Shown here: positions 35,949 through 44,947 of the stretch, one piece after another
Layout: each line of letters begins with the position of its first letter
How positions within the stretch are numbered: position 1 is the first letter of the stretch
Assembly: GCF_003610635.1 (NCBI RefSeq)
Contig: NZ_RAQJ01000003.1
Span: 310,001 to 374,000, forward strand
Direction: 5' to 3'
DNA from: Ichthyenterobacterium magnum
GTDB taxonomy: Bacteria; Bacteroidota; Bacteroidia; Flavobacteriales; Flavobacteriaceae
Length of the DNA stretch: 64,000 nt
The notes under the pieces: generated by a model
The model's database searches: none
What the model saw: the letters and a program-made list of their open reading frames with translations, nothing else
Told to the model about the DNA's origin: nothing
Position numbers and translations under genes: made by a program

Positions 35949-36872
35949 ATGAAAAACCGAACATTTAAAATTCTAATTGTCTTATGCTTAACATCATTTA
36001 TATCTTGTTCACAAGACAACAATACAGCTAAAAGTAAAGACATTAAAGTATCTAATCAAAAAAAGGAAGTCCAAAAAAATAAAACCATTAAAAGTGAATC
36101 TCATAGATATGGTGGTTGGTATTGTCCTGATAATTTAAATGGTTTTCCAGCGGTAGATATAAGTAATTGGAAAGATGTGCCAGTTGTAAATGGAAGAATG
36201 CCCACAAAAGAAGAAACTCAAAATGGTACATCATTAATTTTTGTAGACAAAAAAAAATACCCAAATGCAAAAATACTAGACATAACTATGCCAAAACTAG
36301 CTAGTTTTTACAATAAATATTCAAAAAGAAATGACCTTATAATTGTTATACAAGCCATTAATGTAGATAATGATTCTATCGTTGGCTTTAGATATTTAAA
36401 TGGCGGTAATGGTAGTGCTAGATTAAAAGACGTTAAGTTTCTTTATGATAACGAAATTAATATGATTCCTAAATCACGATTTGTTACACATAATATAAAA
36501 ATAAAAGCCAATCAAGATGTGATTTGGGATGTACTTACAAAACCAGAAAATGCAAAAACTCTTCAGCCAATTTTTGATAAAAATAATACATTAACTAGCA
36601 ATTGGAGAGCAACATCAAATGTAAACTACCATTATCCATATACAGGAGTTTTAACGTCTTCTTATGATGGCAAATTGTTTGGAAATTTTTACATACAAAA
36701 TGACTATGCTAATTTACATTACAACGAAAAATTTCTTCTTTTAGAAAATAAAGAAACACAGATTACAGAACTAAAAATTGTTTGTGGTCCATATGGTGAT
36801 GATTTTGAAAGTCAAAAATTAATACTAAATAACTGGGCTAAAAAAGTGAAAGCGTTAAGCGAAAAAGAATAA
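35949..36872 (+). CDS. Lipoprotein with START-like C-terminal domain
   Basis: 307 residues. Lipobox FISC (Cys20), a Lys/Ser-rich linker, a central segment with YGGWYCPDNLNGFPAVDI, and a C-terminal part (about 175-305) opening RFVTHNIKIKANQDVIWDVL, which looks like an AHSA1/SRPBCC (START-like) fold. No family is assigned with certainty. It stands opposite the membrane winged-helix regulator and is probably controlled by it; a lipoprotein binding a hydrophobic ligand outside the membrane could report to the regulator. Confidence 0.65.
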   Translation: MKNRTFKILIVLCLTSFISCSQDNNTAKSKDIKVSNQKKEVQKNKTIKSESHRYGGWYCPDNLNGFPAVDISNWKDVPVVNGRMPTKEETQNGTSLIFVDKKKYPNAKILDITMPKLASFYNKYSKRNDLIIVIQAINVDNDSIVGFRYLNGGNGSARLKDVKFLYDNEINMIPKSRFVTHNIKIKANQDVIWDVLTKPENAKTLQPIFDKNNTLTSNWRATSNVNYHYPYTGVLTSSYDGKLFGNFYIQNDYANLHYNEKFLLLENKETQITELKIVCGPYGDDFESQKLILNNWAKKVKALSEKE

Positions 36873-36946
36873 CAGTTTTTCACCGCTAAATAATAAATTA
36901 GTAATTACTTTAATATGTTTAAGTATTGGTAATATGCGTACAAGAA

Positions 36947-38182
36947 TCATTTTCTATTCTTCGCCTCAATCCATTTACTCATAAACTTTGTGCTTTGTAA
37001 CAAGTGGTGTTGTAATAATTGTCCAGTAAAATTATTAAGGCGATGCTCTTTAAGCATTGTCTTAATATTTGATATACTGTTAATAAAGTCATTTTGATGC
37101 AACGCTTTATTAAATCGCTCGTTAATTACTGAAAATCCATTTTTTTGTTTCTCTTTCCAAAGTGATTCATTAATAAACAATGTAACAGCTTTATCTGCAA
37201 ACTCTTCTGAGGAATCAACAATAAAACCGTTAGGATTAAGATTTCCAAACATACCTTCGGCTGCTATTGTAGACATTATGCATGGAGTGCCATTTTGCAT
37301 TGCATCTACGAGCTTTCCTTTAAGTCCAGCACCAAATCTAATAGGTGCTACACATACTTTTGCTGCTTTCATTATTTCATTTACATCTTTTGCAAAACCT
37401 TTAATTATAAAACCTTCTTTTTGGTTATGCAACTGATTTACTTTTTGAGACGCATATGCTCCATAAACATGCAATTCAGCTTCTGGTAATTGCTTACGAA
37501 TTAAAGGCCAAATATGCTGTTTTAAAAACAATACGGCATCATAATTTGGTTGATGTAAAAAATTACCTATCGTTACAAAATGTTGTCGCTTTTCAAATTT
37601 TGGAAATTTAGCTGTAATCTCAGAAGAAACCTTATCTAAAAGAAAAGGCAAATAGTACAATAATGAATTATCTACCTTAAAATCATTTTTTAATATTTCT
37701 ATTTCGGCTTCAGAAATTATTAAGCTAAAATCACATCTATAAATACTTGCAATTTCACGCTTTGCTATATCATTAAATAAATAGCTTTTATTAAAACCTG
37801 AATTCTCTTTTAAAGCTTGATGCCTACCTTTACGCAAGCAATGCAAATCTTCTGTATCGAGAATTCGCATTGCTTCTGGGCAATGTTCTGCAACACGCCA
37901 ACCAAATTGCTCTTCGGTTATAAACCGATCAAATAAAACAATATCTGGATTTAATGTTTTTATAAAAACATCAAAACCAGAGTCATTAAGTTCTATTGAA
38001 GTTTGTTTAACACCAATAGTTGTTAAATCAAATGCATTGTCTGTTTTTGCACAAGCACTTGCAAAAGTAATATTGTAATCTTGAGATTTAAATGTTTGAA
38101 TGAGTTGCATCATCCGGCTTCCGGCTGCAGAGCTTTTAGGTTCTGGCCAAACAAAACCAATGATTAACAGTTTTTTATTCAT
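36947..38182 (-). CDS. Glycosyltransferase, GT4-like (GT-B fold)
   Basis: 411 residues. Starts LLIIGFVWPEPKSSAAGSRM (N-terminal Rossmann with AAG loop) and has a C-terminal half FVTIGNFLHQPNYDAV, VAPIRFGAGLKGKLVDAMQN and GTPCIMSTIAAEGM, the GT-B pattern with a sugar-nucleotide loop. The sugar and acceptor are unknown. It is separated by five bases from the haem-binding protein gene upstream, probably a chance pairing in one transcript. No other glycan genes are near. Confidence 0.85.
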   Translation of the reverse strand: MNKKLLIIGFVWPEPKSSAAGSRMMQLIQTFKSQDYNITFASACAKTDNAFDLTTIGVKQTSIELNDSGFDVFIKTLNPDIVLFDRFITEEQFGWRVAEHCPEAMRILDTEDLHCLRKGRHQALKENSGFNKSYLFNDIAKREIASIYRCDFSLIISEAEIEILKNDFKVDNSLLYYLPFLLDKVSSEITAKFPKFEKRQHFVTIGNFLHQPNYDAVLFLKQHIWPLIRKQLPEAELHVYGAYASQKVNQLHNQKEGFIIKGFAKDVNEIMKAAKVCVAPIRFGAGLKGKLVDAMQNGTPCIMSTIAAEGMFGNLNPNGFIVDSSEEFADKAVTLFINESLWKEKQKNGFSVINERFNKALHQNDFINSISNIKTMLKEHRLNNFTGQLLQHHLLQSTKFMSKWIEAKNRK

Positions 38183-38187
38183 AGAAA

Positions 38188-38655
38188 TTAATGTGCTTCT
38201 AAGTTATACTCAGAACGCACTTGTTTTGCCCAATCTAGTACAGATTTAATTTGAGCATCAGTAAGATTAGCTTCTTTATGTGTCCATGTGTATGATGCTA
38301 AGGGCATCTCTTTAGTTTCAACCATTTCAATAAGTTCTTCGAGCTTATGGTCTTTCTTTTTTATAGAATATTCATTCCATTTAGAGACATTAAAATGCCC
38401 TTTACCGTGTTTTATATGATCTGCTAACCAATAATTTACTGGTGTTATTTTATTATACCAAGGGTAGCGTGTAACACTGCTATGGCAATCAAAACAACTC
38501 TCTTTTAATATTTGCTTTACATCTTCTGGAGGATTTGTCTCTGCTAAAAAAGTGCCGATAGAAGCTATATCGCCTTCATTGCTTTCTGGTTCAAAAAACT
38601 GAGCAATTAAGAATAGAACAAGCAAGACTAAAAGTATTTTTTTTATGATTTTCAT
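38188..38655 (-). CDS. Haem-binding domain protein (single CxxCH)
   Basis: 155 residues. One N-terminal membrane anchor (ILLVLLVLFLIAQF), then CFDCH (54-58) for covalent haem c and RYPWYNKITPVNYWLADH, the signature of the Haem_bd (DUF1924-like, cytochrome P460-associated) domain found in Bacteroidota. It faces the periplasm; the partner is unknown. Confidence 0.85.
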   Translation of the reverse strand: MKIIKKILLVLLVLFLIAQFFEPESNEGDIASIGTFLAETNPPEDVKQILKESCFDCHSSVTRYPWYNKITPVNYWLADHIKHGKGHFNVSKWNEYSIKKKDHKLEELIEMVETKEMPLASYTWTHKEANLTDAQIKSVLDWAKQVRSEYNLEAH

Positions 38656-38782
38656 GAGTAAATATTTATTTTTTTTATTAAATCACATAGAACATCAAAT
38701 CAACTTTATAGTATAATTATGTAAAATTATACACAGATGTTTCATTTTGATTAATTTTAGAACTTAAAAATAATAAAACCTT

Positions 38783-39346
38783 TTGACTACAGACCAACTC
38801 TATAAAGAATTAAATTACGTTAATCATTCTCGAGAAAAAAGATTACACTACGCAAATCTTGTTATCGACAACCCTAACTTGATTCCTAAACTATTAGATA
38901 TTCTTTTTATGGTAGATGATAAAATTTCGCCTCGTGCTGCTTGGGTATTTGAGTTTATGTGTGGAAAAAACATAGAAGCTGCAATCCCGTATTTAGATAC
39001 ATTTACTAAAAATATGCATCGTGTACATTTAGATTCTGCTGTAAGACCTGTTGCAAAAGTTTGCGAATATTTAGTAACGGCTTACTACGCAAAAACTGAT
39101 AATAAGATAAAATACGCTTTAACCAAAGCGCATCAAGAAAAAATTGTAGAATCATGCTTTGACTGGATGATAAATGACGAAAAAATTGCACCTAAGGCCT
39201 ATGCAATGAATTCTTTATATCTTCTCGGCAAAGATTATGATTGGATTCACCCAGAATTAGTCATGATTTTAGAGCGTGACTATCAAATGCAAAGCTCTGG
39301 CTTTAAAGCTAGAGCAAGACATATTTTAAAAAAGGTTAAAAGTTAG
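38783..39346 (+). CDS. HEAT-like protein next to purB, TTG start
   Basis: 187 residues, all-helical, with no signal peptide. Repeating helix pairs (IPKLLDILFMVDDKISPRAAWVFEF; KIAPKAYAMNSLYLLGK) suggest HEAT-type repeats. In public annotations of related genomes I recall proteins like this named adenylosuccinate lyase, probably carried over from the adjacent purB; nothing in it resembles that enzyme. The only fitting start is TTG at 38783: an in-frame TAA lies three codons upstream and the next ATG would remove 42 residues of conserved-looking sequence. It ends 115 bases before purB. Confidence 0.7.
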   Translation: MTTDQLYKELNYVNHSREKRLHYANLVIDNPNLIPKLLDILFMVDDKISPRAAWVFEFMCGKNIEAAIPYLDTFTKNMHRVHLDSAVRPVAKVCEYLVTAYYAKTDNKIKYALTKAHQEKIVESCFDWMINDEKIAPKAYAMNSLYLLGKDYDWIHPELVMILERDYQMQSSGFKARARHILKKVKS

Positions 39347-39427
39347 TTTTCAGTCTCAGTAAAAAGTGAGCTGTTAAATTTCAAAAAAAATCATAAATCA
39401 AAAATCGAAAATCGTAAACCAAAACTG

Positions 39428-39435
39428 TATCTTTG
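39428..39435 (+). promoter_or_regulatory. -7 element of purB
   Basis: TATCTTTG, an exact TAnnTTTG, continuing as GCACC. It is 27 bases before the purB ATG. The -33 is not distinct. Confidence 0.55.
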
Positions 39436-39461
39436 CACCTTTAAAAACAACAACACAACAC

Positions 39462-40805
39462 ATGTCATTATCACCATTAAATGCTATTTCTCCTATTGAC
39501 GGAAGATACAGAGGCAAAGTAAAAACATTAGCACCATATTTTTCTGAAGAAGCACTCATAAAATATCGCGTACAAGTAGAAATTGAATATTTTATTGCCT
39601 TATGCGAGCTTCCATTACCTCAACTTAGTGATTTTAATGTTTCACTTTTTGAAGATTTAAGACATATTTATTCTGAATTTTCTTCTGAAGATGCTCTAAA
39701 AATTAAAGCTATTGAAAGTGTAACTAATCATGATGTTAAAGCTGTTGAATATTTTATTAAAGAGCAGTTTGATGCTTTAAATATTTCAAAATATAAAGAG
39801 TTTATTCATTTTGGATTAACCTCTCAAGACATTAATAATACAGCAATACCATTAAGTATTAAGGAAGCTATGAACGATGTTTATGTTCCTGAATACTTTA
39901 TAATTCTTGAAAAGCTAAAAGCTTTATCTAAAGATTGGGCAAATATACCAATGCTAGCAAGAACACATGGTCAGCCAGCTTCTCCTACACGATTAGGAAA
40001 AGAAATTGAAGTATTTGCAGTTAGACTTGAAGAACAATTTAATTTATTAAACGATATCCCAAGTGCTGCAAAATTTGGTGGAGCTACTGGTAATTTTAAT
40101 GCCCATAAAGTTGCCTATCCGTCTGTTGATTGGAAAGCTTTTGGAAGCCAATTTGTACAAGAGAAATTAGGTTTACAACATTCGTTTCCAACAACCCAAA
40201 TTGAACATTACGATCATATGGCTGCACTGTTTGATTGTTTAAAACGTATTAATACTATTATTATAGATTTAAACAGAGATATTTGGACCTACGTCTCAAT
40301 GGATTATTTTAAGCAAAAAATTAAGGCTGGAGAAGTTGGAAGTAGTGCAATGCCGCATAAAGTAAATCCGATAGATTTTGAAAATTCTGAAGGGAATTTA
40401 GGTATTGCTAATGCTATTTTTGAACATTTATCTGCTAAACTTCCTATCTCTAGATTACAACGTGACTTAACAGATAGTACTGTACTACGTAATGTCGGTG
40501 TTCCTTTTGGGCATACACTAATTGGTTTTAAATCTACTTTAAAAGGTTTAAATAAATTACTTTTAAACGAAAGTAAATTTGCTGAAGACTTAGAAAACAA
40601 TTGGGCTGTAGTTGCAGAAGCCATACAAACGATACTACGTCGTGAAGCTTACCCAAATCCTTATGAAGCTCTAAAGGGGTTAACAAGAACTAATGAAAAA
40701 ATAAATCAAAAATCTATTTCAGATTTTATTGATACCTTAGATGTTTCAGAATCTATAAAAACTGAATTAAAAGCAATAAGCCCAAGTAATTATACAGGTA
40801 TCTAA
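39462..40805 (+). CDS. purB: Adenylosuccinate lyase
   Basis: 447 residues. Opens with PLNAISPIDGRYRGKV and has ARTHGQPASPTRLGKE and the fumarase-superfamily signature GSSAMPHKVNPIDFEN (about 291-306) with the flexible loop serine. It splits SAICAR and adenylosuccinate to release fumarate in purine synthesis. It has its own promoter just upstream and a downstream small membrane-protein gene 15 bases away. Confidence 0.97.
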   Translation: MSLSPLNAISPIDGRYRGKVKTLAPYFSEEALIKYRVQVEIEYFIALCELPLPQLSDFNVSLFEDLRHIYSEFSSEDALKIKAIESVTNHDVKAVEYFIKEQFDALNISKYKEFIHFGLTSQDINNTAIPLSIKEAMNDVYVPEYFIILEKLKALSKDWANIPMLARTHGQPASPTRLGKEIEVFAVRLEEQFNLLNDIPSAAKFGGATGNFNAHKVAYPSVDWKAFGSQFVQEKLGLQHSFPTTQIEHYDHMAALFDCLKRINTIIIDLNRDIWTYVSMDYFKQKIKAGEVGSSAMPHKVNPIDFENSEGNLGIANAIFEHLSAKLPISRLQRDLTDSTVLRNVGVPFGHTLIGFKSTLKGLNKLLLNESKFAEDLENNWAVVAEAIQTILRREAYPNPYEALKGLTRTNEKINQKSISDFIDTLDVSESIKTELKAISPSNYTGI

Positions 40806-40820
40806 AAACTACTTAACCTC

Positions 40821-41018
40821 ATGGCAACAATAAGTAAAAATACTTTAGGTCTTATTTATACAGGAATTATTACGGTTGGTTTTCTAACAGCTGGTATTCT
40901 TGATGTACTTGATTACTTTATTGTTAAAGTGCTTTTGTTTACTGGCTTTGCTTTTTTTGGCATATATATGCTTATGATAATTTTAAAAAATACTGAAAAC
41001 AAAAATCACTCAAAGTAA
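40821..41018 (+). CDS. Small membrane protein downstream of purB
   Basis: 65 residues with two probable membrane helices (LGLIYTGIITVGFLTAGIL and VLLFTGFAFFGIYMLMIIL) and a charged tail KNTENKNHSK. It starts 15 bases after purB and is likely co-transcribed. No family recognised. The stop codon lies within the downstream terminator stem. Confidence 0.65.
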   Translation: MATISKNTLGLIYTGIITVGFLTAGILDVLDYFIVKVLLFTGFAFFGIYMLMIILKNTENKNHSK

Positions 41019-41036
41019 CCTTTAAGTGATTTTCTA
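41001..41036. terminator. Bidirectional-type terminator between convergent genes
   Basis: AATCACT and AAAG (41004-41014) pair with CTTT and AGTGATT (41020-41032) with one mismatch, flanked by A on the left and TTTT on the right. It lies between purB/small gene and the DUF4252 operon end. Confidence 0.7.
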
Positions 41037-41060
41037 TTAACAATTTAAATAAGTGTCAGT

Positions 41061-41606
41061 TTATTTAAAAAAATCTGTAAATTGATTTAATTGCGAATTA
41101 TCCAAATCTAAGTTTTGAAGCACAGATGATAATTTCATTATTTTATTAACATTCATATCATCACCTAAAACTCTTACTATAACAAAACCACGATTTGCTG
41201 CATTACCAAAAAGAATTAACTCATCAATACTATCTTCTTCGCCAATAAATTTAATTACAAACTTACCATCTGTAGCATTGCCTCCTCGCATTAACTCTTG
41301 ATATTTAGGTGCTTTTAAAATGGTTTTAATTTTAGCTAACTCTACCTTATACTCTGCTTTATTATCTTCTCCAATAACAAAGCCTAGCATGTTTAATTTA
41401 TCTATAGAATTATAAGCTTCTTTTTGCTCGTCTGTTAATCCTGCTTCGTCTATGTTTAAAAAACTAGTAGGTACATCTAACGATGTAAAACCTGGTAGCA
41501 ATTCATTATCTACATAATATGTTTGTAATGTTGGACCTTGGTTGCAACTGTGTAGAGTTGCAACCAAAATCAACAACATGATTATTTTATTGATTGATGA
41601 TGTCAT
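41061..41606 (-). CDS. DUF4252 lipoprotein
   Basis: 181 residues from the ATG at 41606; the frame extends upstream into the preceding gene, but this start gives a signal peptide with lipobox LHSC (about Cys21). The mature part contains repeated beta-alpha units, with NMLGFVIGEDNKAEYK and DSIDELILFGNAANRGFVIV typical of DUF4252. Last gene of the sigma/anti-sigma/DUF4252/DUF4252 operon. Function unknown; the pairing with an ECF sigma factor suggests an envelope-stress output. Confidence 0.85.
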   Translation of the reverse strand: MTSSINKIIMLLILVATLHSCNQGPTLQTYYVDNELLPGFTSLDVPTSFLNIDEAGLTDEQKEAYNSIDKLNMLGFVIGEDNKAEYKVELAKIKTILKAPKYQELMRGGNATDGKFVIKFIGEEDSIDELILFGNAANRGFVIVRVLGDDMNVNKIMKLSSVLQNLDLDNSQLNQFTDFFK

Positions 41607-41613
41607 TACACTA

Positions 41614-42234
41614 TTAGTTTTTTGATCCTGCTTTCTCAAGGTGCTTCCCACCTGGAACATTCATTTTATTTGTGATTTTAGATACCTGACGCAAATCTAT
41701 ATCACCTGTAAGCGATAATAAAACGGTTTCAAATTCTCTTTTCTTGCCATTAATAGTAATATCTTGTCCTTTGGTCATTTCTCCTAAACCATTTACTAAC
41801 ATTAATAACTCTTTTACATGATTTTCGTCTTTACCTTCTTTCACATAAAACTTAACTGTTTGTGAGCCATCTTTAAAACGCATTAACTCTTCAAGAGCAG
41901 AACTGTTTAAATACTTTGTAACAGTCCCATTCATTTCTTTAGAAATTTTAGCATCTCCAGTTGTAAATACTTTAAGTCCTGTAATTTTTTTAGCCATTTC
42001 TAAAAATTCTTGCTCTTCTGGATCGTCAAGATTAATATCAATGCTTGCAAGCATATTAAACATTTTTTGATTCATTACAAAAGATGATACGTCTTCATAA
42101 TCTTCAAACTTATCAAAAATACTTTGACTAAATGATAACATTGGAGTTATAACTATTGCAACTATTAAAATTAATTTTTTACTCACGAGACTTTTATTGA
42201 TTAAGTGTTTGTGAAAATTTCTTGAATTTTTCAT
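41614..42234 (-). CDS. DUF4252 exported protein
   Basis: 206 residues. Signal peptide (KKLILIVAIVITPMLSFSQ), then DUF4252 with FEDYEDVSSFVMNQKMFNML, KKITGLKVFTTGD and KELLMLVNGLGEM. Unlike its neighbour it lacks a lipobox. The two are paralogues, 7 bases apart. Confidence 0.85.
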   Translation of the reverse strand: MKNSRNFHKHLINKSLVSKKLILIVAIVITPMLSFSQSIFDKFEDYEDVSSFVMNQKMFNMLASIDINLDDPEEQEFLEMAKKITGLKVFTTGDAKISKEMNGTVTKYLNSSALEELMRFKDGSQTVKFYVKEGKDENHVKELLMLVNGLGEMTKGQDITINGKKREFETVLLSLTGDIDLRQVSKITNKMNVPGGKHLEKAGSKN

Positions 42235-42250
42235 GATTTTACTATTTAAT

Positions 42251-42742
42251 TTACTTGTTTTTTAAAATTTTGTTTGTTGTTTTTCCGAATTCACCTACGT
42301 AATTCATTTGTTCTGCACCTTTATCAAAACTTGATGCTGCAAATTTTAAAGCATTTAAACCAGATGTACCTTCGTTAAAATTTGAAGACAACATTGCCAA
42401 AGCTTCTTTGGTTTGAGAATACGCTTCTAATTGTTCTGGAGTTAACTCAGCTAAACTATTTATTTGCGAATCTCTAGGAATAAATATACCTAACATTAGA
42501 ACTGCTACTGCTGCGACAGAAATCCATTTATACAGATTGTTTCTCTTAGGTTTTAATGGAACGTCTTTAGTATATAGTTCTTGTTTTGTTGTGTTAAAGT
42601 ATTGAAACATCATTTTATAAGACTCTAAATGAGGCGCTACATCATCTTGTGCAAAATAATCTTTAAGTTTTTGCTCCTCTTTAAGCGATGTTTCACCATT
42701 GTCGTATTTTTCTAATAATTTTTCTATACTATTTAATACCAT
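42251..42742 (-). CDS. Anti-sigma-factor-like membrane protein
   Basis: 163 residues: a cytoplasmic N-terminal helical domain (IEKLLEKYDNGETSLKEEQK, like the N-terminus of FecR and ZAS-less anti-sigma factors), one membrane helix (WISVAAVAVLMLGIFI, about 69-84) and a periplasmic tail. It overlaps the sigma gene by 14 bases, the usual translational coupling. Its binding to the sigma factor is inferred from position and topology. Confidence 0.75.
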   Translation of the reverse strand: MVLNSIEKLLEKYDNGETSLKEEQKLKDYFAQDDVAPHLESYKMMFQYFNTTKQELYTKDVPLKPKRNNLYKWISVAAVAVLMLGIFIPRDSQINSLAELTPEQLEAYSQTKEALAMLSSNFNEGTSGLNALKFAASSFDKGAEQMNYVGEFGKTTNKILKNK

Positions 42743-43238
42743 AACGATGTGTATTAGTTAATTTTTCTCTTATTGTTTTTCTTGCTCTAGATAATGCTAC
42801 TCTAATGGCTGTAGGATTCATATCTACTACTTTTGCTATCTCGTCAAAATCATACTCTTCAATATCTCTGAGCTGTAATATTATTTTTTGTTGTTCTGGT
42901 AGCTCCTCAATTATTTTTGAAACCCAATCTACACTATCTTTATTTTCTACTTCTTTTTGTAACGATGTATTATTGTCTTGATAATTACTATGAACAATTT
43001 TTAAATTTTGTGCTTGTTTAGATTTTAATCTGTCTAAACAAAAATTCTTTGTCATTGTCATTGAAAACGCTTCTACATTTTTGTATTCGGCAATTTTCTG
43101 TTTATTATTCCACAACTTCAATAAAATCTCTTGCGTCGCATCTTCTGCTTCTTCTCTAGAAACTAAAAGTCTTTTTGCTAAACGAAAGACTTTATCCTTA
43201 AAAGGCAATACCAATTTTGTAAAATCAGTTTGTGTCAT
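42729..43238 (-). CDS. ECF RNA polymerase sigma factor
   Basis: 169 residues. Sigma region 2 (FRLAKRLLVSREEAEDATQE, KNFCLDRLKSKQ) and region 4 (LPEQQKIILQLRDIEEYDFDE, VALSRARKTIREKL). First gene of an operon with an anti-sigma-like protein and two DUF4252 proteins. It diverges from the S41 protease gene. Confidence 0.93.
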   Translation of the reverse strand: MTQTDFTKLVLPFKDKVFRLAKRLLVSREEAEDATQEILLKLWNNKQKIAEYKNVEAFSMTMTKNFCLDRLKSKQAQNLKIVHSNYQDNNTSLQKEVENKDSVDWVSKIIEELPEQQKIILQLRDIEEYDFDEIAKVVDMNPTAIRVALSRARKTIREKLTNTHRYGIK

Positions 43239-43409
43239 TGTGGTTTGTTAGTTTAAAACAGATGATTATTCTGCTTCATATTATTACGACGATACACTTT
43301 TAAATTTGTTACATAAAATTTTTATTTTACAATAATGTAAGTAAATTTATAGTTTACTAGAACAAAGTACTATTGGTTTTGTACATTGAAAAAGAAAAAA
43401 ACAATTCCC

Positions 43410-44855
43410 ATGAGAATATTAAAGATAAGTCTTTTAGCAATTATTATTTTTAGTTTAACAAGTTGTTTTGAAGATAATGATGATAATACAATATCAGCCG
43501 TTGAAATAAGTGATTTTGTTTGGAAAGGTATGAACTCAGTCTATTTATACAAAGCTGATGTTCCAGATTTATTTAATGACAGATTTACTACAAATGATGA
43601 CTATAATGATTATTTAAATGGTTTTTCTGGACCAGAAGATTTATTTGAAAGCCTTATTTATGAACCTGAAACTGTTGATAGATTTAGTGTTTTAGTACCA
43701 GATTATATTGCTTTAGAAAATTTTCTTACTGGCTCTACCAAAACTAATGGTTTACATTTAGAGTTTTATTTTTCTCCAGAAAGCCAAAATAATGTTTTTG
43801 GCATTGTGCGTATGGTTTTAAATGGTAGTCCTGCAGACGATTTAGGACTAGAACGCGGACAAGTTTTTGATGCTGTTAATGGTGTAAGCTTAACTAATGA
43901 CAATTTAAATTCTCTCTTAAATCAAGACACATACACATTAAACCTAGCCAACTACAACAATAATGGAACACCACAAATTGATGATGACACAATAGAATCT
44001 TCAGACACAGAAATTACATTAACAAAAGTCCTTTTTACAGAAAACCCTGTGCATAGAACCAAAATCATAGATGTTGATGGTGAAAATGTAGGCTATTTAA
44101 TGTATAATCGATTTTTATCAGATTTTGATACGCAGCTCAATAATGCTTTTGGTGAGTTTGTTGCTAGTAACATACAACATCTTGTGTTAGATTTAAGATA
44201 TAATGGTGGAGGTTCTGTAAACACTGCTTCCCTTTTAGGAAGTATGATTGCTGGACAAGAAAACGGCAATGTATTTTCTAAATTAGTTTATAATGAAGAT
44301 CAACAAGCAAGTAATAGAAACTTTAATTTCACTAACACGTTTAATAACATTGCAATTAATAGTCTTAATAATTTAGAAAAAATTTATGTACTAACATCTG
44401 CAAGATCAGCATCTGCAAGTGAACTTATTATTAATAGCTTAAGACCATATATAGAAGTCATACAAATAGGTGACACTACTGTTGGTAAAACTCAAGCATC
44501 TATTACAATTTATGATTCTCCTGATTTTGGTCGCGCTAATGCAAACCCAAATCATACGTATGCTTTACAACCCTTAGTTGCTAATTCTATTAATGTTGAT
44601 GATCTTGAAGTACCACCTACAGGTTTGGTACCAAACATTCAAATTATAGAATCACCATTAAACTATGGCACATTTGGAGATATTAATGAGCCTTTACTTG
44701 CTGCGGCAATATTAGATATAATGGGTGCTGGCAGAATGCCATATTATCAAAACTCTAGTTTAATGCCAATAAACTCAAAAATAGATACTAATGGTTTTGA
44801 AAACGAAATGTATATTGAAAATGACGAGGAACATCCCTTTTTAAAATTCAATTAA
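43410..44855 (+). CDS. S41-family (C-terminal processing) peptidase lipoprotein
   Basis: 481 residues from the ATG at 43410; a TTG eight codons earlier is rejected. Lipobox LTSC (Cys19) followed by FEDNDDN, an acidic export-signal-like stretch, so probably on the cell surface. A PDZ-like part (about 110-175, NGSPADDLGLERGQVFDAVN) and the protease core (LVLDLRYNGGGSVNTASLLG; SARSASASELIINSLRP with Ser335 as probable nucleophile; IGDTTVGKTQAS with Lys). It degrades or trims exported proteins; the target is unknown. Confidence 0.88.
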   Translation: MRILKISLLAIIIFSLTSCFEDNDDNTISAVEISDFVWKGMNSVYLYKADVPDLFNDRFTTNDDYNDYLNGFSGPEDLFESLIYEPETVDRFSVLVPDYIALENFLTGSTKTNGLHLEFYFSPESQNNVFGIVRMVLNGSPADDLGLERGQVFDAVNGVSLTNDNLNSLLNQDTYTLNLANYNNNGTPQIDDDTIESSDTEITLTKVLFTENPVHRTKIIDVDGENVGYLMYNRFLSDFDTQLNNAFGEFVASNIQHLVLDLRYNGGGSVNTASLLGSMIAGQENGNVFSKLVYNEDQQASNRNFNFTNTFNNIAINSLNNLEKIYVLTSARSASASELIINSLRPYIEVIQIGDTTVGKTQASITIYDSPDFGRANANPNHTYALQPLVANSINVDDLEVPPTGLVPNIQIIESPLNYGTFGDINEPLLAAAILDIMGAGRMPYYQNSSLMPINSKIDTNGFENEMYIENDEEHPFLKFN

Positions 44856-44861
44856 ACAATT

Positions 44862-44944
44862 AAAAAAGCCGCTGTTTAAAAAGTGATTTTATTGAGATTC
44901 TTCATTTTCATTCAGAATAACACTTTTTTAAACAACGGCTTTTA
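44862..44944. repeat. Snap-back repeat element as bidirectional terminator (copy 2)
   Basis: Arms AAAAGCCG and TGTTTAAAAAGTG (44864-44885) pair with CACTTTTTTAAACA and CGGCTTTT (44921-44943), with A on one side and T on the other. The inside has only the reverse unit GAGATTCTTCATTTTC...CAGAATAAC. It lies exactly between the convergent stops at 44855 and 44948. Confidence 0.75.
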
Positions 44945-44947
44945 GTT

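Noticed and set aside
38783-39346. Naming the HEAT-like gene adenylosuccinate lyase
   Set aside because: It has none of the enzyme's motifs; the name in some annotations probably came from the adjacent purB.
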